Below are positions 43,982-54,072 of a DNA stretch of 64,000 bases, piece after piece. The notes beneath the pieces were generated by a model. That model made no database searches. It was not told the origin of the DNA and saw only the letters and a list, made by a program, of their open reading frames with translations. The translations under genes were made by a program, and so were the position numbers. The stretch comes from Motilimonas pumila. Lineage in GTDB: Bacteria; Pseudomonadota; Gammaproteobacteria; Enterobacterales; CBDFNC01. The number at the start of each line of letters is the position of its first letter. The stretch's first letter is position 1. Location of the stretch: contig NZ_QZCH01000017.1 in assembly GCF_003596335.1 (NCBI RefSeq), positions 39,336-103,335 of the forward strand. Direction: 5' to 3'.

Positions 43982-45157
43982 TTATTTACTCCAGTGGCCT
44001 TTGTCCAAATGTAATAGGTAACGCATTGACCCAATCAAACCAGCGCTGTGTCCCGCGACTAAATATCCCAAGGCTTTTACCCATGCAGGGCTGCGCTTTG
44101 GCTTGAATATGAGTTCTACCGCGGCAATGCCATAAGCCAGTACTTGCAACCAGAATACAGTGGCAAATTGAGCATGTGTAAAAGCTAGTATGCCGCTGCC
44201 TATTAACGCGGTTATCATAAGGTAAGGCATTAATACCCTTAGCCCTTTTCCTGATAAGAATGCAAAAGCGATGCCTTTATATCGAGGCAAGCACAATTGT
44301 TTTAATCTCAATAACTGCTGCATATTGCCTGCGGCGATGCGTTGACGACGGCGATGGTCTTGTTGCTCTGAGCTGGGCTCTTGTTCAACCGCGTGAATAT
44401 TGTCGTCATAGACAAATTGATGTCCGTCGGCGACAAGTCGCATAGGCAAGATAAAGTCGTCATTGATAGTGTCGGCTTCTAACGGGCGAAACAAGGCTTG
44501 GCGAATGACATAAAATGCACCATGGGCACCAAGGGTAGCGCCTAATTGAGCTTCACTCGCTTTAATTCTATTTTGGTATTGCCAATAAGCTTGTTCGCCA
44601 TAATTGGGCTGGGTTAACAGACAATAACTGCCGTTAAGTACGCCTACTGCTGGCGTTTGAAAGTGTTTAGCGGTAATTAACAAGGCGTCAATCGACAGGA
44701 GTGCGGAGGTATCACTGAACGCCAGTAAGTCTCCTTGCGCCATTTTCGCTAATTGATTAAGTACCGCCACTTTGCCGCGATTATTGACGAAATTAACCAC
44801 CTTAGCCTGTAACCCTTGGCACTCTGGCTCGCTGAGAGTTGATTGCGCAATGTGATAAGTAGCGTCATCACAGCCATCACAGCCAATGAGCAGCGTAAGC
44901 TTCTCAGCAGGATAGTTAAGGGCGGCCGTGTTGCGAATTTTATCGGCAATCCAAGTTGCCTCGTTATACGCTGGCACTATGATGACAACACTTGGCAACT
45001 GTGACTCGACAAGGGGTTTACAAGGTAAGTCATGCTGCGTATGAGGAGCCGCAATTCCCCGTTTATGTTGACGTACCCACCTTAAAATTAAGGGGTAACC
45101 CAAGTGATGATAAATCACTAAGATAATACAAGCAGCAGTGATTAGTATGAGCCACAT
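43982..45157 (-). CDS. sypQ: Family 2 glycosyltransferase with membrane helices, SypQ-like
   Basis: The 391-residue protein has one N-terminal helix (about 2-18), a GT-A domain with VVIIVPAYNEATWIADKI (about 55-72), CDGCDDAT as first Asp motif, FSDTSALL in the DxD position, and a conserved QEQD/QRRQRIAAGN region. Two to three C-terminal helices (about 300-375) follow. It resembles poly-glucosamine synthase-type processive transferases. The sequence is consistent with SypQ. It overlaps sypP by 16 bases and sypR follows after 11 bases. Confidence 0.82.
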   Translation of the reverse strand: MWLILITAACIILVIYHHLGYPLILRWVRQHKRGIAAPHTQHDLPCKPLVESQLPSVVIIVPAYNEATWIADKIRNTAALNYPAEKLTLLIGCDGCDDATYHIAQSTLSEPECQGLQAKVVNFVNNRGKVAVLNQLAKMAQGDLLAFSDTSALLSIDALLITAKHFQTPAVGVLNGSYCLLTQPNYGEQAYWQYQNRIKASEAQLGATLGAHGAFYVIRQALFRPLEADTINDDFILPMRLVADGHQFVYDDNIHAVEQEPSSEQQDHRRRQRIAAGNMQQLLRLKQLCLPRYKGIAFAFLSGKGLRVLMPYLMITALIGSGILAFTHAQFATVFWLQVLAYGIAAVELIFKPKRSPAWVKALGYLVAGHSAGLIGSMRYLLHLDKGHWSK

Positions 45158-46263
45158 GGCGTACCTCCTTGATTCAGAATGTCACGGCGAAGCGCGGCGT
45201 ACTGCGTCGTCATTTGGCGAACTTCACTTTCGTTTTTAACAAAATTTCGGGTCGCCTTGGTCACTTGCCCCTTACCTAAGAGTTGCGCGCTAAGGTGCAG
45301 CTGAATAATGGCTTGAGCCAACTGTTGCGGCGCTTTTGCTGGAACTAGGGTGCCAATACTTGGGCATAAGCACTCCTTCGCGCCGCCCACGTCTGTGATG
45401 ACGCAAGGAATACCACATGCCTGCGCTTCTAATGGTGCTAACGGGTAACCTTCATTGACTGACGGCAAGCAAAATAAGTCCAACTTAGGGTAGAAGCTGG
45501 CCATGTCTTGTTGCTGGCCCAGAAAGCAGACTCTGTCGGCAATGCCCAGCGCCTGGCTCATAGCGACAAGGTTTGCTCGCTCACTGCCGTCTCCCGCAAT
45601 TTGCAACGTAAAATGCGCAGGTAATAAGGCCATGGCTTGTAACAAGTATCGATGACCTTTTACCCATTCCAACCTGCCGCTACAGCCAATCACAATCTGA
45701 GGGTGTGACCTTGCTTGAGGCTGAATTCGTGCCGCAGGGCCAAAACGTTCGCAGTCAATGCCATTTTTAATCACCTTAAAAGCCTGTTTGTTGCCCATAA
45801 ATCGTCCGGCTTTGGCAGCCACAAATTCTGCATCGGCGATTAACGCCGGTTGGCTCATGGCGCAGGCAAAACGTTGCAACATGCGATGTTTGAGTGAGTG
45901 CAGGTGCCAAGCATCATGCTCAGTATGAAGATGGCAATGTATGCCAGCCATTTTTGCGGCCAAGGCACCATACAGCAAGGGACCAATATGGTGACTATGA
46001 ATGGCACTGATACGGTATTGCTTGATCAATGCTTTTAGCTTAATAACACAGCTAAAACTGAAGCCCAGACCTTTGTTGATAAAGAGTAGTTTCTCTTTAT
46101 ACGCCGCGAGCCTTGGCCACGTTGTCAGTGCCTGCTCCAGATTGCCCTCTAAGCTGACGATATAGGTTTGTTCGTGAGCCGGTGCAAAAGAGACTAAATC
46201 TAAACACAGGCTTTCAATGCCCCCGGGCTTAAGGTGCTGAACAATTTGCATGCAGGTTTTCAT
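45142..46263 (-). CDS. sypP: Family 4 glycosyltransferase, SypP-like
   Basis: The 373-residue GT-B enzyme starts with the glycine-rich QHLKPGGIESLCLDL motif (about residues 9-23). The GT4 donor-binding region is at about 190-320, with GCSGRLEWVKGHRYLLQA and the E-x7-E motif SVNEGYPLAPLEAQACGIP. It adds one sugar to the lipid-linked repeat in the cytoplasm. The stop and start codons overlap those of its neighbours. Confidence 0.85.
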   Translation of the reverse strand: MKTCMQIVQHLKPGGIESLCLDLVSFAPAHEQTYIVSLEGNLEQALTTWPRLAAYKEKLLFINKGLGFSFSCVIKLKALIKQYRISAIHSHHIGPLLYGALAAKMAGIHCHLHTEHDAWHLHSLKHRMLQRFACAMSQPALIADAEFVAAKAGRFMGNKQAFKVIKNGIDCERFGPAARIQPQARSHPQIVIGCSGRLEWVKGHRYLLQAMALLPAHFTLQIAGDGSERANLVAMSQALGIADRVCFLGQQQDMASFYPKLDLFCLPSVNEGYPLAPLEAQACGIPCVITDVGGAKECLCPSIGTLVPAKAPQQLAQAIIQLHLSAQLLGKGQVTKATRNFVKNESEVRQMTTQYAALRRDILNQGGTPCGSY

Positions 46264-47726
46264 GATTGGCCTCCTTTGACCTGGGGAGAAAATGGCTGTG
46301 AGGTGAGGCTTGGCATATAAGGGATGCGCGCCAAAACCGGAGCGCCAGTGATAACCTCAAGGTCCTCAACCTTACGCAGGCTGTTATCGGCTAGTTCAGT
46401 GATGATGGCAAGGCCACAACCGAGAAGGAGGCCGCCCATTAAGCCTGCCAAGCCATAAACGAGCAAGCTCGGATTCGTCGGTTGACTGGGGGTATAAGGG
46501 CGATCGATGATCTTAACCCGTTTGTCACGCTCAAAAACCCCCAGCGACGCTGTAATATTGGCTTTTTCATACCGCAGTAATATGTCGTCATACAGTTGGC
46601 GTTTAATCGTAAGGGTACGTTGTAACTTAGACAGCGCGCTGGCGTTCGTACCGTAATTAGCCACTTGTTTCTCTAGCTGAGTAATGCTTTGTTTTAAGCT
46701 CAAAATTTCTTCCTTTAAGCCTTCAAAATCGCTGTGAGTTTGCTGCAAATTACTGAGCTGAGATACCAGCAAGGGTTGCTGAGGTTGGCCCACAGAGAAT
46801 TCACTGCCTAGGGTCCAAAGCTTATCCAAACTAAGATTGTCACCTTGCCGATGAAGCAGGCTTTGCCGTTCAGACTCCAATTGACGCAATTTTTTTTGGG
46901 CGGTGATCACTGCGCTGTGTTGATCTGTGTAGCGGCCTCGCAGCTGCGCTAAATCGCCTTGTAACTGAATAATGTCTGTTTCGAGTAAACTGAGCACCGG
47001 ATTAGTTTTTGACAATTGTTGATTGATGCCGCCAATGCGACGCTGCGCAGAAGCCATCTCAGCTTCACGTTGCGACAATAACTGTTTCAGCTGAGACAAT
47101 CGGTTAAGATTGGTTAAGTGCATTTCTGGCAACTCTTGGGCGTGTTGCTCGACAAAGTCCGCCATGGCTTGTTCAGCCTGGTCGAGCTCTTGTTGCCGTT
47201 GCTGTAAATGCTGTAACAGAAATTGACTGGAAGAAGTCATTGATGAGCGCTCAGGCGCTAAGACTTGCTCGATAAAATGACGGCTCACCGAAGTTAACAT
47301 GGCCGCCATGTGGTTAGGCTCAGTTGCACGATAGTCAATACGGATAAGATCTTTACCCAACATATTAATGGTCAAAGCTTGCGATAACACGGCAATGACT
47401 TGTTCTTGCTGCTGGGCAGGCATATTGTCGTTCAACAAGCCCTGTTCAGTGGCGACAGCAGATAAAATATGGCGACTGTGTAATAGGGTTTTAAGGGCGC
47501 TAATGCGCTCTTTAAGCATGGCAGAAACGGCTAAGTCTTCTAAAAACGGGTTTAATTTGGCCGTTTCTTGAATCAACATACTGGTGTGGGCGTTGTAATG
47601 TTTGCTGGTTAATAGTCCCATTAAGAGCGCCGCAAGTGGCAATATCACTACCGGTAGCACCAGCAAATAACGGCGACGCCAAGCTGCCGCTAATCCGCAA
47701 TAGGCTCTGACATATAAGTCATTCAT
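46260..47726 (-). CDS. sypO: Wzz/GumC-type chain-length protein, SypO-like
   Basis: The protein is 488 residues from the ATG at 47726, which follows TTGGAGG. Two membrane helices, near residues 20-45 and near 420-440, flank a long periplasmic coiled-coil region (about 170-390). The second helix is preceded by the Pro-rich IDRPYTPSQPTNPS motif, typical of Wzz/GumC proteins. There is no fused kinase domain, which fits the separate SypD-like protein. It controls polymer length and links polymerisation with export. Confidence 0.87.
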   Translation of the reverse strand: MNDLYVRAYCGLAAAWRRRYLLVLPVVILPLAALLMGLLTSKHYNAHTSMLIQETAKLNPFLEDLAVSAMLKERISALKTLLHSRHILSAVATEQGLLNDNMPAQQQEQVIAVLSQALTINMLGKDLIRIDYRATEPNHMAAMLTSVSRHFIEQVLAPERSSMTSSSQFLLQHLQQRQQELDQAEQAMADFVEQHAQELPEMHLTNLNRLSQLKQLLSQREAEMASAQRRIGGINQQLSKTNPVLSLLETDIIQLQGDLAQLRGRYTDQHSAVITAQKKLRQLESERQSLLHRQGDNLSLDKLWTLGSEFSVGQPQQPLLVSQLSNLQQTHSDFEGLKEEILSLKQSITQLEKQVANYGTNASALSKLQRTLTIKRQLYDDILLRYEKANITASLGVFERDKRVKIIDRPYTPSQPTNPSLLVYGLAGLMGGLLLGCGLAIITELADNSLRKVEDLEVITGAPVLARIPYMPSLTSQPFSPQVKGGQS

Positions 47727-48886
47727 AACGCCTCCAACCACAGGTTTAATGTATCAGCCTGGTGCTGCCAGGTTTGCTTTGCTACTTGCTGTTGCATCGC
47801 AGGTTTTAAGGCTGGCCATTGTTTAAGGTGCTCCGCAGCCAGTAAAGCTTCGATAAAACTCGCTGTATCAGAAGCAAACTGCACTAAGCCTGTCGATTTA
47901 TGGCGTAAAGCTGCGTTAAATTGGGTGCTGATAATGGGGCTACCTGCGGCAAAGTACTCAGATAGCTTTAACGGATTACAGGCTTGGATTTGACGGTTAT
48001 ACACGAAAGGTAACAAGCTGGCAGTCCAGTGCTGGCTATACTGAGGCAATGCGCGGTGGTTTTTTTCGCCTAGTAAGTGCACGTTGCTTAGTTGCGCTAA
48101 TTGAGTCACCTCAGTTTTAACATGGCCAATAAACACAAAGTGCCAATAGGGTAATGCTTTAGCGACCGCTATCAGTAATTCAATGTTTAACCATTTTTCG
48201 ATGCTGCCGTAAAAGCCGGCAATGGGTCGCTCATCCTGGGGCAGGTCTGAAGGGCGAGGCTGCGAGCGTATAAATAGCTCAAAATCTACCCCATGGACTA
48301 ATGTATGGCAGGTTGCCTTGCAGCTAAATTGGTGTTTGGCGGTTAAGAAATGACTGGCGCTTACCACCAGATCGGACTGTTGCAACAAGGCTCGCTCACG
48401 TTGCGGGACTATGTTGTGATCAACACCTGCTAATGAGGCAAAGTCATCGCCGCAGTAATAGACCACTTTATGCTCATTCAAATGGCCAATAAGATCGACT
48501 GCCGACGGTAATGACAACCAAAGCAGTGGCTTAAACACCCCGTGTTGTTGGCATTTATGTTTGACTTGAAACGCAATCAGCTTAGCGTTTAAATGGCGCA
48601 GCCACATAAAGCTTGGCAGCGGAATAGCCAACACGTTCATCACGGCCATGTTAGTTGGGCAAGTCTTCGAAAAAGCCCCTTGAGTATTTACGTTAGGCTT
48701 CAAAAGTGCACGTAATTTATGCCATAAACGGCGCATGTCCGTCAGGTTTAAGCCGACTTTACGCAGGCCAATGGAGTTGACCCAAATTACTTTGCGTTCT
48801 TGCGCGAGGTGCTGAATAAGATGCTGTGTACTGCTTGGTAAGCCGTGCCAATCTTCCGCAAAAACAACCATATCTTTGGCTTTCAT
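47723..48886 (-). CDS. sypN: Glycosyltransferase, SypN-like
   Basis: The protein is 387 residues from the ATG at 48886, which follows AAGGTGAC; an ATG at 48904 is also in frame but lacks a ribosome binding site and overlaps sypM. It has a GT-B fold of the type seen in GumK-like or family 4 enzymes: VVFAEDWHGLPSSTQHLIQ near the N terminus, PIAGFYGSIEKWLNIELL (about 230) and PLKLSEYFAAGSPII (about 315). The sugar is unknown. It follows sypM and precedes sypO, the usual syp order. Confidence 0.8.
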   Translation of the reverse strand: MKAKDMVVFAEDWHGLPSSTQHLIQHLAQERKVIWVNSIGLRKVGLNLTDMRRLWHKLRALLKPNVNTQGAFSKTCPTNMAVMNVLAIPLPSFMWLRHLNAKLIAFQVKHKCQQHGVFKPLLWLSLPSAVDLIGHLNEHKVVYYCGDDFASLAGVDHNIVPQRERALLQQSDLVVSASHFLTAKHQFSCKATCHTLVHGVDFELFIRSQPRPSDLPQDERPIAGFYGSIEKWLNIELLIAVAKALPYWHFVFIGHVKTEVTQLAQLSNVHLLGEKNHRALPQYSQHWTASLLPFVYNRQIQACNPLKLSEYFAAGSPIISTQFNAALRHKSTGLVQFASDTASFIEALLAAEHLKQWPALKPAMQQQVAKQTWQHQADTLNLWLEAL

Positions 48887-48890
48887 ATTG

Positions 48891-49622
48891 TCACCTTTCG
48901 TCATTTTCTTGCACTATTTCTTTGATCACGCGGGCAGGTACGCCAGCAGCCAACACGTTGGCCGGAAGATCCTTTGTCACCACACTGCCGGCCGCTACCA
49001 CAGTGCCTTTGCCTATGGTGACACCGGCCATCACCGTCACGCCCGTCGCTAACCAAACATCGTCCTGCAGTACTATGTCGCCGATTTGATTGGCGGTTTC
49101 ACTTAAACCTTGCGCTCGTGCTTTAGCGTCTAATGGGTGACCTGGGTAGCCCGCTAAAAAGCAGCGCCCAGCAATACGCACATTGTTACCGAGTATCACC
49201 TGCTTACCGACAGCGATGGTCGTTTGCCAGCCAATATCAATATTGCTGCCAATCTCTAAACGCACCGTTTGCTGGCCTTGGCTGCGGCCTGTGATAGTGG
49301 TTTGGCCGCTAATGCGACAATCGTGCCCTAAGTGGATATCCACAGGGCCGGCCACGAAGGGGAAGCCGCCATACAAATACAGCCCTCTGCCTTGAGCGCT
49401 CACTCTGCCGCTAAATGCAGGGGTGTAAATAAAGATCCGCAGACAGTTAGTAAAAAGAGTTCGACTGGCGGTGAGTAAATGATAAGTCCCGTAAGCTATC
49501 GGCTTAGGCAAGGGAAGACTTGCCCCGCGTAATGCTTTTAAGGCCGTTATACATTGTCTTGCGAGCGGGTGGTGACTGGCTTTGAGCCTGGCCTTTGCTT
49601 GCTGCATATTGATTAGCGTCAT
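48891..49622 (-). CDS. sypM: Hexapeptide-repeat acetyltransferase, SypM-like
   Basis: The 243-residue protein has an unassigned N-terminal third, then hexapeptide repeats (about 95-230), for example VDIHLGHDCRISGQTTITG and the block DVWLATGVTVMAGVTIGKGT, ending VLAAGVPARVIKEI. It is of the WcaF/LacA superfamily and would acetylate a repeat sugar. The start ATG at 49622 follows a G-rich GGGGGG stretch. It heads the sypM-R unit and is preceded by the strongest sigma-54-type promoter match. Confidence 0.83.
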   Translation of the reverse strand: MTLINMQQAKARLKASHHPLARQCITALKALRGASLPLPKPIAYGTYHLLTASRTLFTNCLRIFIYTPAFSGRVSAQGRGLYLYGGFPFVAGPVDIHLGHDCRISGQTTITGRSQGQQTVRLEIGSNIDIGWQTTIAVGKQVILGNNVRIAGRCFLAGYPGHPLDAKARAQGLSETANQIGDIVLQDDVWLATGVTVMAGVTIGKGTVVAAGSVVTKDLPANVLAAGVPARVIKEIVQENDER

Positions 49623-49664
49623 ACTGCCCCCCAGAAATCTTAATTTGCATTGCTATTAACGGGT

Positions 49665-49680
49665 TGCATGGTGTGTGCCA
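49665..49680 (-). promoter_or_regulatory. Sigma-54-type promoter of sypM
   Basis: On the minus strand TGGCACACACCATGCA matches the TGGCAC-N5-TTGCA consensus closely, with GG-N10-GC spacing. Predicted start near 49654, 32 bases before the ATG. Confidence 0.8.
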
Positions 49681-50068
49681 ATGATAAAAACAACGATTTA
49701 TCAGTGCCTTACCGTATTATCTGTTAGGTTTTTTACCGATATAAATGCATTTCGCAACGCGAACACAGTGGCAACATTCGCAATTTGCAAAAGCGGGGTT
49801 GGAACTGGCTTGATAAAGTTGAACGCTCGAATCAGGAGGCGGCGGTAAGCGTGACAAGATAGATTGGAATTTAATTAAAGTGATGTGTGATTTGGGCTTA
49901 AAACCCATGGCCTCAATGACCAAGGAATAAAATAGCGCTCAACAGAGCACGTATTTAGGCATAGAAATTGGAGCAAAACCTTGGTGAAACAAGCACTGGG
50001 TGAGTTTAAAATAAACATTTCTGCCCCTTGGAACGCAAAAGGCAATTGCAGAAGTGTCACAATGCAAG
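49681..50068. other. Gap between sypL and the sypM promoter
   Basis: It contains the motif copy at 49775 and no gene with support. Minus-strand frames of 61-68 codons (49717, 49875) have no family features or ribosome binding site. Confidence 0.5.
49775..49790 (-). promoter_or_regulatory. Repeated syp motif, copy D
   Basis: The minus strand reads TTGCAAATTGCGAATG, matching copies A and B at 13 of 16 positions in the same orientation. It lies about 129 bases upstream of the predicted sypM start. TTCGCAACGCGAA at 49751-49763 may be a further half-site. Confidence 0.6.
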
Positions 50069-51436
50069 CTACAAATGCTTGTCAATCCATTGTCTTAAAG
50101 CGATGACCATGGCGGCTAATACATAAATGGGCCATGTAAAGCCTTGAGTAAGAAATGTGGCTGAGATGACGGTTGCAATCAAAGCAACAAAGACGGCCCG
50201 GCAGGATATGTCAATCACCAAAGGCACGGTATGTTGCGTATTTCTTAGCGCGCTGAGGTTGTATTGGCCACAGCGAATAAGCTTCAGCATGAGTCCAGTA
50301 AATATCAACAGGCCTAAAAATCCTGTTTCAGCCAATATGCCAAACCAGGTACTGTGCACCGCGTGATTCAAGCCGTCCCAATGGGGACTGTAAAAGTAAT
50401 AATTAGCGTAGAAATTATTCAGGCCAACACCGCTCAATGGGTTATCTAAGGCCATGCCCCATGCAGCTTGCCACGCATAAAGTCGGCCCATGGCGGAAGC
50501 ATCAATACCAGCCTCAGCGGCGCCGCCTGAAGCTCTATCGGATATACCGGCGATCACAAACAAAACCGGCGCTAGCAGGGTAAATACGGTTAAAAATAGC
50601 GTCTTGCTGGGGCATTTAAAATAAAAAAACAAGCTGAAAATGGCTAAGATACCGAGCAGACCACCGCGACTTTGGGTCGCAATAATGGCCACGGATAAGA
50701 GGATCACACAGCCGCAAAGCCCGAGCCGAAGAAAAGGTGTCACCTTGGGGTGGAAGGCGATGGCGCAGGCAAATGCCATTGGAAACATCAAGACTAAGGC
50801 CAAATCGTTCGGATCGCCCAGAACAGAACCAAGTTGCCTGCCTATTGTAACCCTTGTACCTTCTACTAAACCTATGGCGTTTACTTGGTTATAGATGGCA
50901 ACGCAAGCGATGGCAGTGCCAAAGCCCACAATGATGAAAATAGCACTAGAAAAGTCTTGTTTACGCTGCATTAGCCACGCAATGGCAAAGCTCATCAAGA
51001 TGATTTTCCAATAAATATTATTGAAATACGCTAAAGCAATTGGCCGGTTACTGGCTAACACTATGCCGACCATCACCACTAAATAGAAAGCCAACAACCA
51101 CGACATTTCTGCACGCCAGTAACACTTTATTTGCCGGCTTATGAGCAATTGCCAGCCTAAGCCTAGCAAAGCCGCGAGTGAGAGCAACAGAGGGATCTTA
51201 AAATGATAAAGCTGGCTAAACGCCTCGTGCAGGCGAAAAAAAGAAAAACCGACAAATAAAAACACCATGACAAAACTGTATTTCACCAATACCAAGCCCG
51301 CTAAGGGCAGTGCGCTTATGATCACTAAGCTCATATAGCCAGGCAGGAACGCCTGCGTCATATTCGCAGCGCTAATAACCAGTAGGCAGAGTACAAGGGC
51401 CAGCCAAACACCGTAAGATTGCTGCGCATTAACCAT
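50069..51436 (-). CDS. sypL: O-antigen ligase/Wzy-type polymerase, SypL-like
   Basis: This 455-residue protein has about 11-12 hydrophobic helices and a large periplasmic loop in the C-terminal half. The loop has GVGLNNFYANYYF and HAVHSTWFGILAETGFLG, the WaaL/Wzy_C signature. It would polymerise or ligate the exported repeats at the periplasmic side of the inner membrane. It overlaps sypK by eight bases and is the last gene of the I-L unit. Confidence 0.85.
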   Translation of the reverse strand: MVNAQQSYGVWLALVLCLLVISAANMTQAFLPGYMSLVIISALPLAGLVLVKYSFVMVFLFVGFSFFRLHEAFSQLYHFKIPLLLSLAALLGLGWQLLISRQIKCYWRAEMSWLLAFYLVVMVGIVLASNRPIALAYFNNIYWKIILMSFAIAWLMQRKQDFSSAIFIIVGFGTAIACVAIYNQVNAIGLVEGTRVTIGRQLGSVLGDPNDLALVLMFPMAFACAIAFHPKVTPFLRLGLCGCVILLSVAIIATQSRGGLLGILAIFSLFFYFKCPSKTLFLTVFTLLAPVLFVIAGISDRASGGAAEAGIDASAMGRLYAWQAAWGMALDNPLSGVGLNNFYANYYFYSPHWDGLNHAVHSTWFGILAETGFLGLLIFTGLMLKLIRCGQYNLSALRNTQHTVPLVIDISCRAVFVALIATVISATFLTQGFTWPIYVLAAMVIALRQWIDKHL

Positions 51437-52934
51437 GAGTTAACCTCACTTTTATGACGCTTAACGCTTGGGATATTTGCGGCCAATGCCACCATTTTTG
51501 GCGGTAATTTGCCAGTCCTAACACGCCAAGGGTCAAGGCAACGTAGACACTACTCGCTAGCCAAGGAAAAGCCATTTCGGGCCACGATGCACTGCGCCAC
51601 ATCGCACCATGACCAACGCTGATCAAGGCGCAGCTAAGTGTGATAAACAGCAGTAATGCTTCAGGGTAAGGGATGTAACTCAGCCTTTGACTTGCCAGAT
51701 AAAACATCACTAAACGCAGCAACTGTGCACCCAATAAGCCGGCAATGACTCCCCAAATTTGCCACTGCTCGCCCGCTAGCAACATAATGACGATACCTGT
51801 GGCTGTAGCACATACGTTAATCCATAATTGTTGTTGGGTAGATTCTTTTACAAAGCAACCTATGTTAATGAGCTCCACTAATTCTTTGCAATACACCACC
51901 AAAATGAGCGCAAAGCAGAAAGGGATGGCCGCCAAATATTGCGGCGGTAACAGTAGGGCGATCAGGTAGGGGGCGATAATGCTGACCAAGACGGTTTGTA
52001 CACTCAGCACGGTAATGCCAAGGCTGATGGTGTGGCCGCATTGGCTGGCGCCATTGACTTGGGCTAAAACTTGAAAACGCTTGGCCGACCACCACATACC
52101 AAAAGGTTGCATCAATAGAGCGCAGGCCAGGGCAAACTTAGCGGCGATGGCGTAATGGGCGATGTCAGCGAGTGTTGCAACGTCTGCTATTAACCAGCGG
52201 TCTAAACCGTTTAATCCAAATGCCAGTAAGCCACTTCCCACAATCGGCCAGCTGTAACTCAGCGCTCGCAGGCTCACTGATTTCACCAACCTCACTCCGG
52301 TATCGTAAAGCTGCCAGTAGGCCAGCAACAAAAATTGCATGGCGCAGGCGATAAAACCTGCCAATAAAATGCCCGTAATACCAAACTCTGCGACGACAAA
52401 TGCCCAAATTAGAAGGCTTTGTAGTAAGGCTCTAGCAGCATTGACAAGAAAAAAACGCGCTGCTTTATCGGTCATTCTTAACCAAGCTAACGGTACCGCT
52501 ATCGCACTCTCTAAGGCAATGGACAGGGTAATAAGTTGCCATTCCTGCGCTCGTATGCTGACGGGCATTGTTGTAATCACCGGAGTGAGCAACAAGCCGG
52601 CAATCACAACGGTAACGGCGAGCAGTAAACTCAGAGCAAAAATCGCGGCGACTGTGGTCCGGGCTTTGGCTTTGCTTTGGTTTGCAGCAAAGCGAAACAA
52701 GGTGTCTTCAAGACCCATGCCCACCATAATTGAGCAAAAGATGGCGACGCTGCTAATCAGTTCTAGCCGGCCCAAATCTTCGGTCGTTAACGTATGCGCG
52801 ATAAATGGCAACATGATAAGCGCGGTGCCCTTCATCAATACCAAACTGGCACCGTACAAACAGGCTTGGCGTGTTGCTGACATCGCCGGCGAAATTCGGG
52901 GTTGAGTTAACTCATTTACTGGTAGTTCCTTCAT
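51429..52934 (-). CDS. sypK: Wzx-type polysaccharide flippase, SypK-like
   Basis: The protein is 501 residues from the ATG at 52934, eight bases after GGAG; an upstream GTG is in frame but lies further inside sypJ. It has about 12-14 hydrophobic helices of the polysaccharide transporter (PST/MOP) family. It moves lipid-linked repeats across the inner membrane. Its start overlaps the sypJ end by 23 bases. Confidence 0.87.
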   Translation of the reverse strand: MKELPVNELTQPRISPAMSATRQACLYGASLVLMKGTALIMLPFIAHTLTTEDLGRLELISSVAIFCSIMVGMGLEDTLFRFAANQSKAKARTTVAAIFALSLLLAVTVVIAGLLLTPVITTMPVSIRAQEWQLITLSIALESAIAVPLAWLRMTDKAARFFLVNAARALLQSLLIWAFVVAEFGITGILLAGFIACAMQFLLLAYWQLYDTGVRLVKSVSLRALSYSWPIVGSGLLAFGLNGLDRWLIADVATLADIAHYAIAAKFALACALLMQPFGMWWSAKRFQVLAQVNGASQCGHTISLGITVLSVQTVLVSIIAPYLIALLLPPQYLAAIPFCFALILVVYCKELVELINIGCFVKESTQQQLWINVCATATGIVIMLLAGEQWQIWGVIAGLLGAQLLRLVMFYLASQRLSYIPYPEALLLFITLSCALISVGHGAMWRSASWPEMAFPWLASSVYVALTLGVLGLANYRQKWWHWPQISQALSVIKVRLTHG

Positions 52935-54072
52935 CGATATACGCTCCCACATCACAGCCTTCTGGACGTAATAATTGATCGCAATGGTTGATCACGCGTT
53001 TGTACTGATGGTGCGCTTGATATTGTTTCGCTACTTCAGTGCCTTGTTCACCAAAATACTGAATTTGCGCTGGATTCTTGATTAAACGCGAGAGCCTTAA
53101 CGCAAGATCTTGCGGGCTGTTAGGGTGGTATTTTATGCAATTGATATGATCAACTAACACCTTATCCCAATAGGAGCCATCGGACGGAATGACAACACAC
53201 AGGCCAGCCGCTAATGCTTCCAAAATGGCTAAACCAAACGGCTCTTGTTGACTCGTCGACACAAAAACATTGCACTTCGACCTGATTTCATCGAGGTTCT
53301 CTGGTTGCTTGTACCATTTCACATCTGCCATCACTAACGGTGCTTTAGTGGTCGCCAACACCGTATTGCTGGGTTTGATATAACAAACATGGGCTTGCTT
53401 GTGCGCTTTGACTAAAGGCAACGCTTGCAGGAATACGTCTAAGCCTTTCCACTTCAACAAAGACGCTGACCATAAAATATGGCAATTCTGATCGGTGCTG
53501 TTTTTAAGCGACAACGTGGGCCAGTTTTCGACGTCTAAACCGTTATTAATCGGAGTGAAATTGTCCGGTAAATAACGCGCGCCATCCGCTTGAACTGGCA
53601 TACTAAGGGCTTGGCATAGCGTGTGATGACTGCTGAATAAATAAAACACTTTATCGGCTTTTAATAACGCTTTTTTGATCATGCCAGATCTAGCCACTGG
53701 GCCATGCACCAGCTGCACGATATTAAAACCCATTACGCCTTTAACGAGGTAGAGTGCCATATCCACGCCTGGACCTGAAGCGCCCACGGCGATGTCGATT
53801 TTACCCTTAATTAGTCGCAGTGCCATCAAGTAGACGGCCAGCCATAATTGAAACATTAGGTAACCAAGGCCTTGTTCTTGGCGAGCAAACCAAGGCAGTA
53901 CGTATAAACGCATAATATCGATATTTGGCACTGGCCAGTCTGCTGGATTACTGGTTAACACTGTGATATTTCTTTGCGTATTACCAAGCAATTTGAGCAT
54001 GGTAGCAGTGGCGACTTTCGAACCACCGTGAAAGGGGATCGCGTCAATTACGACCAAGTGCTGCTTATTCAT
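52912..54072 (-). CDS. sypJ: Family 4 glycosyltransferase, SypJ-like
   Basis: The 386-residue GT-B protein has the opening IDAIPFHGGSKVATATMLKL and, in the donor domain, SASLLKWKGLDVFLQALPLV (about 205-224) and the E-x7-E motif STSQQEPFGLAILEALAAG (about 280-298). It acts on the cytoplasmic face of the membrane. It is coupled to sypI by an eight-base overlap. Confidence 0.85.
   Translation of the reverse strand: MNKQHLVVIDAIPFHGGSKVATATMLKLLGNTQRNITVLTSNPADWPVPNIDIMRLYVLPWFARQEQGLGYLMFQLWLAVYLMALRLIKGKIDIAVGASGPGVDMALYLVKGVMGFNIVQLVHGPVARSGMIKKALLKADKVFYLFSSHHTLCQALSMPVQADGARYLPDNFTPINNGLDVENWPTLSLKNSTDQNCHILWSASLLKWKGLDVFLQALPLVKAHKQAHVCYIKPSNTVLATTKAPLVMADVKWYKQPENLDEIRSKCNVFVSTSQQEPFGLAILEALAAGLCVVIPSDGSYWDKVLVDHINCIKYHPNSPQDLALRLSRLIKNPAQIQYFGEQGTEVAKQYQAHHQYKRVINHCDQLLRPEGCDVGAYIDEGTTSK

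Noticed and set aside
49717..50060. Minus-strand frames of 61-68 codons between sypL and sypM
   Set aside because: No start signal or domain features, and they overlap the motif and promoter region.
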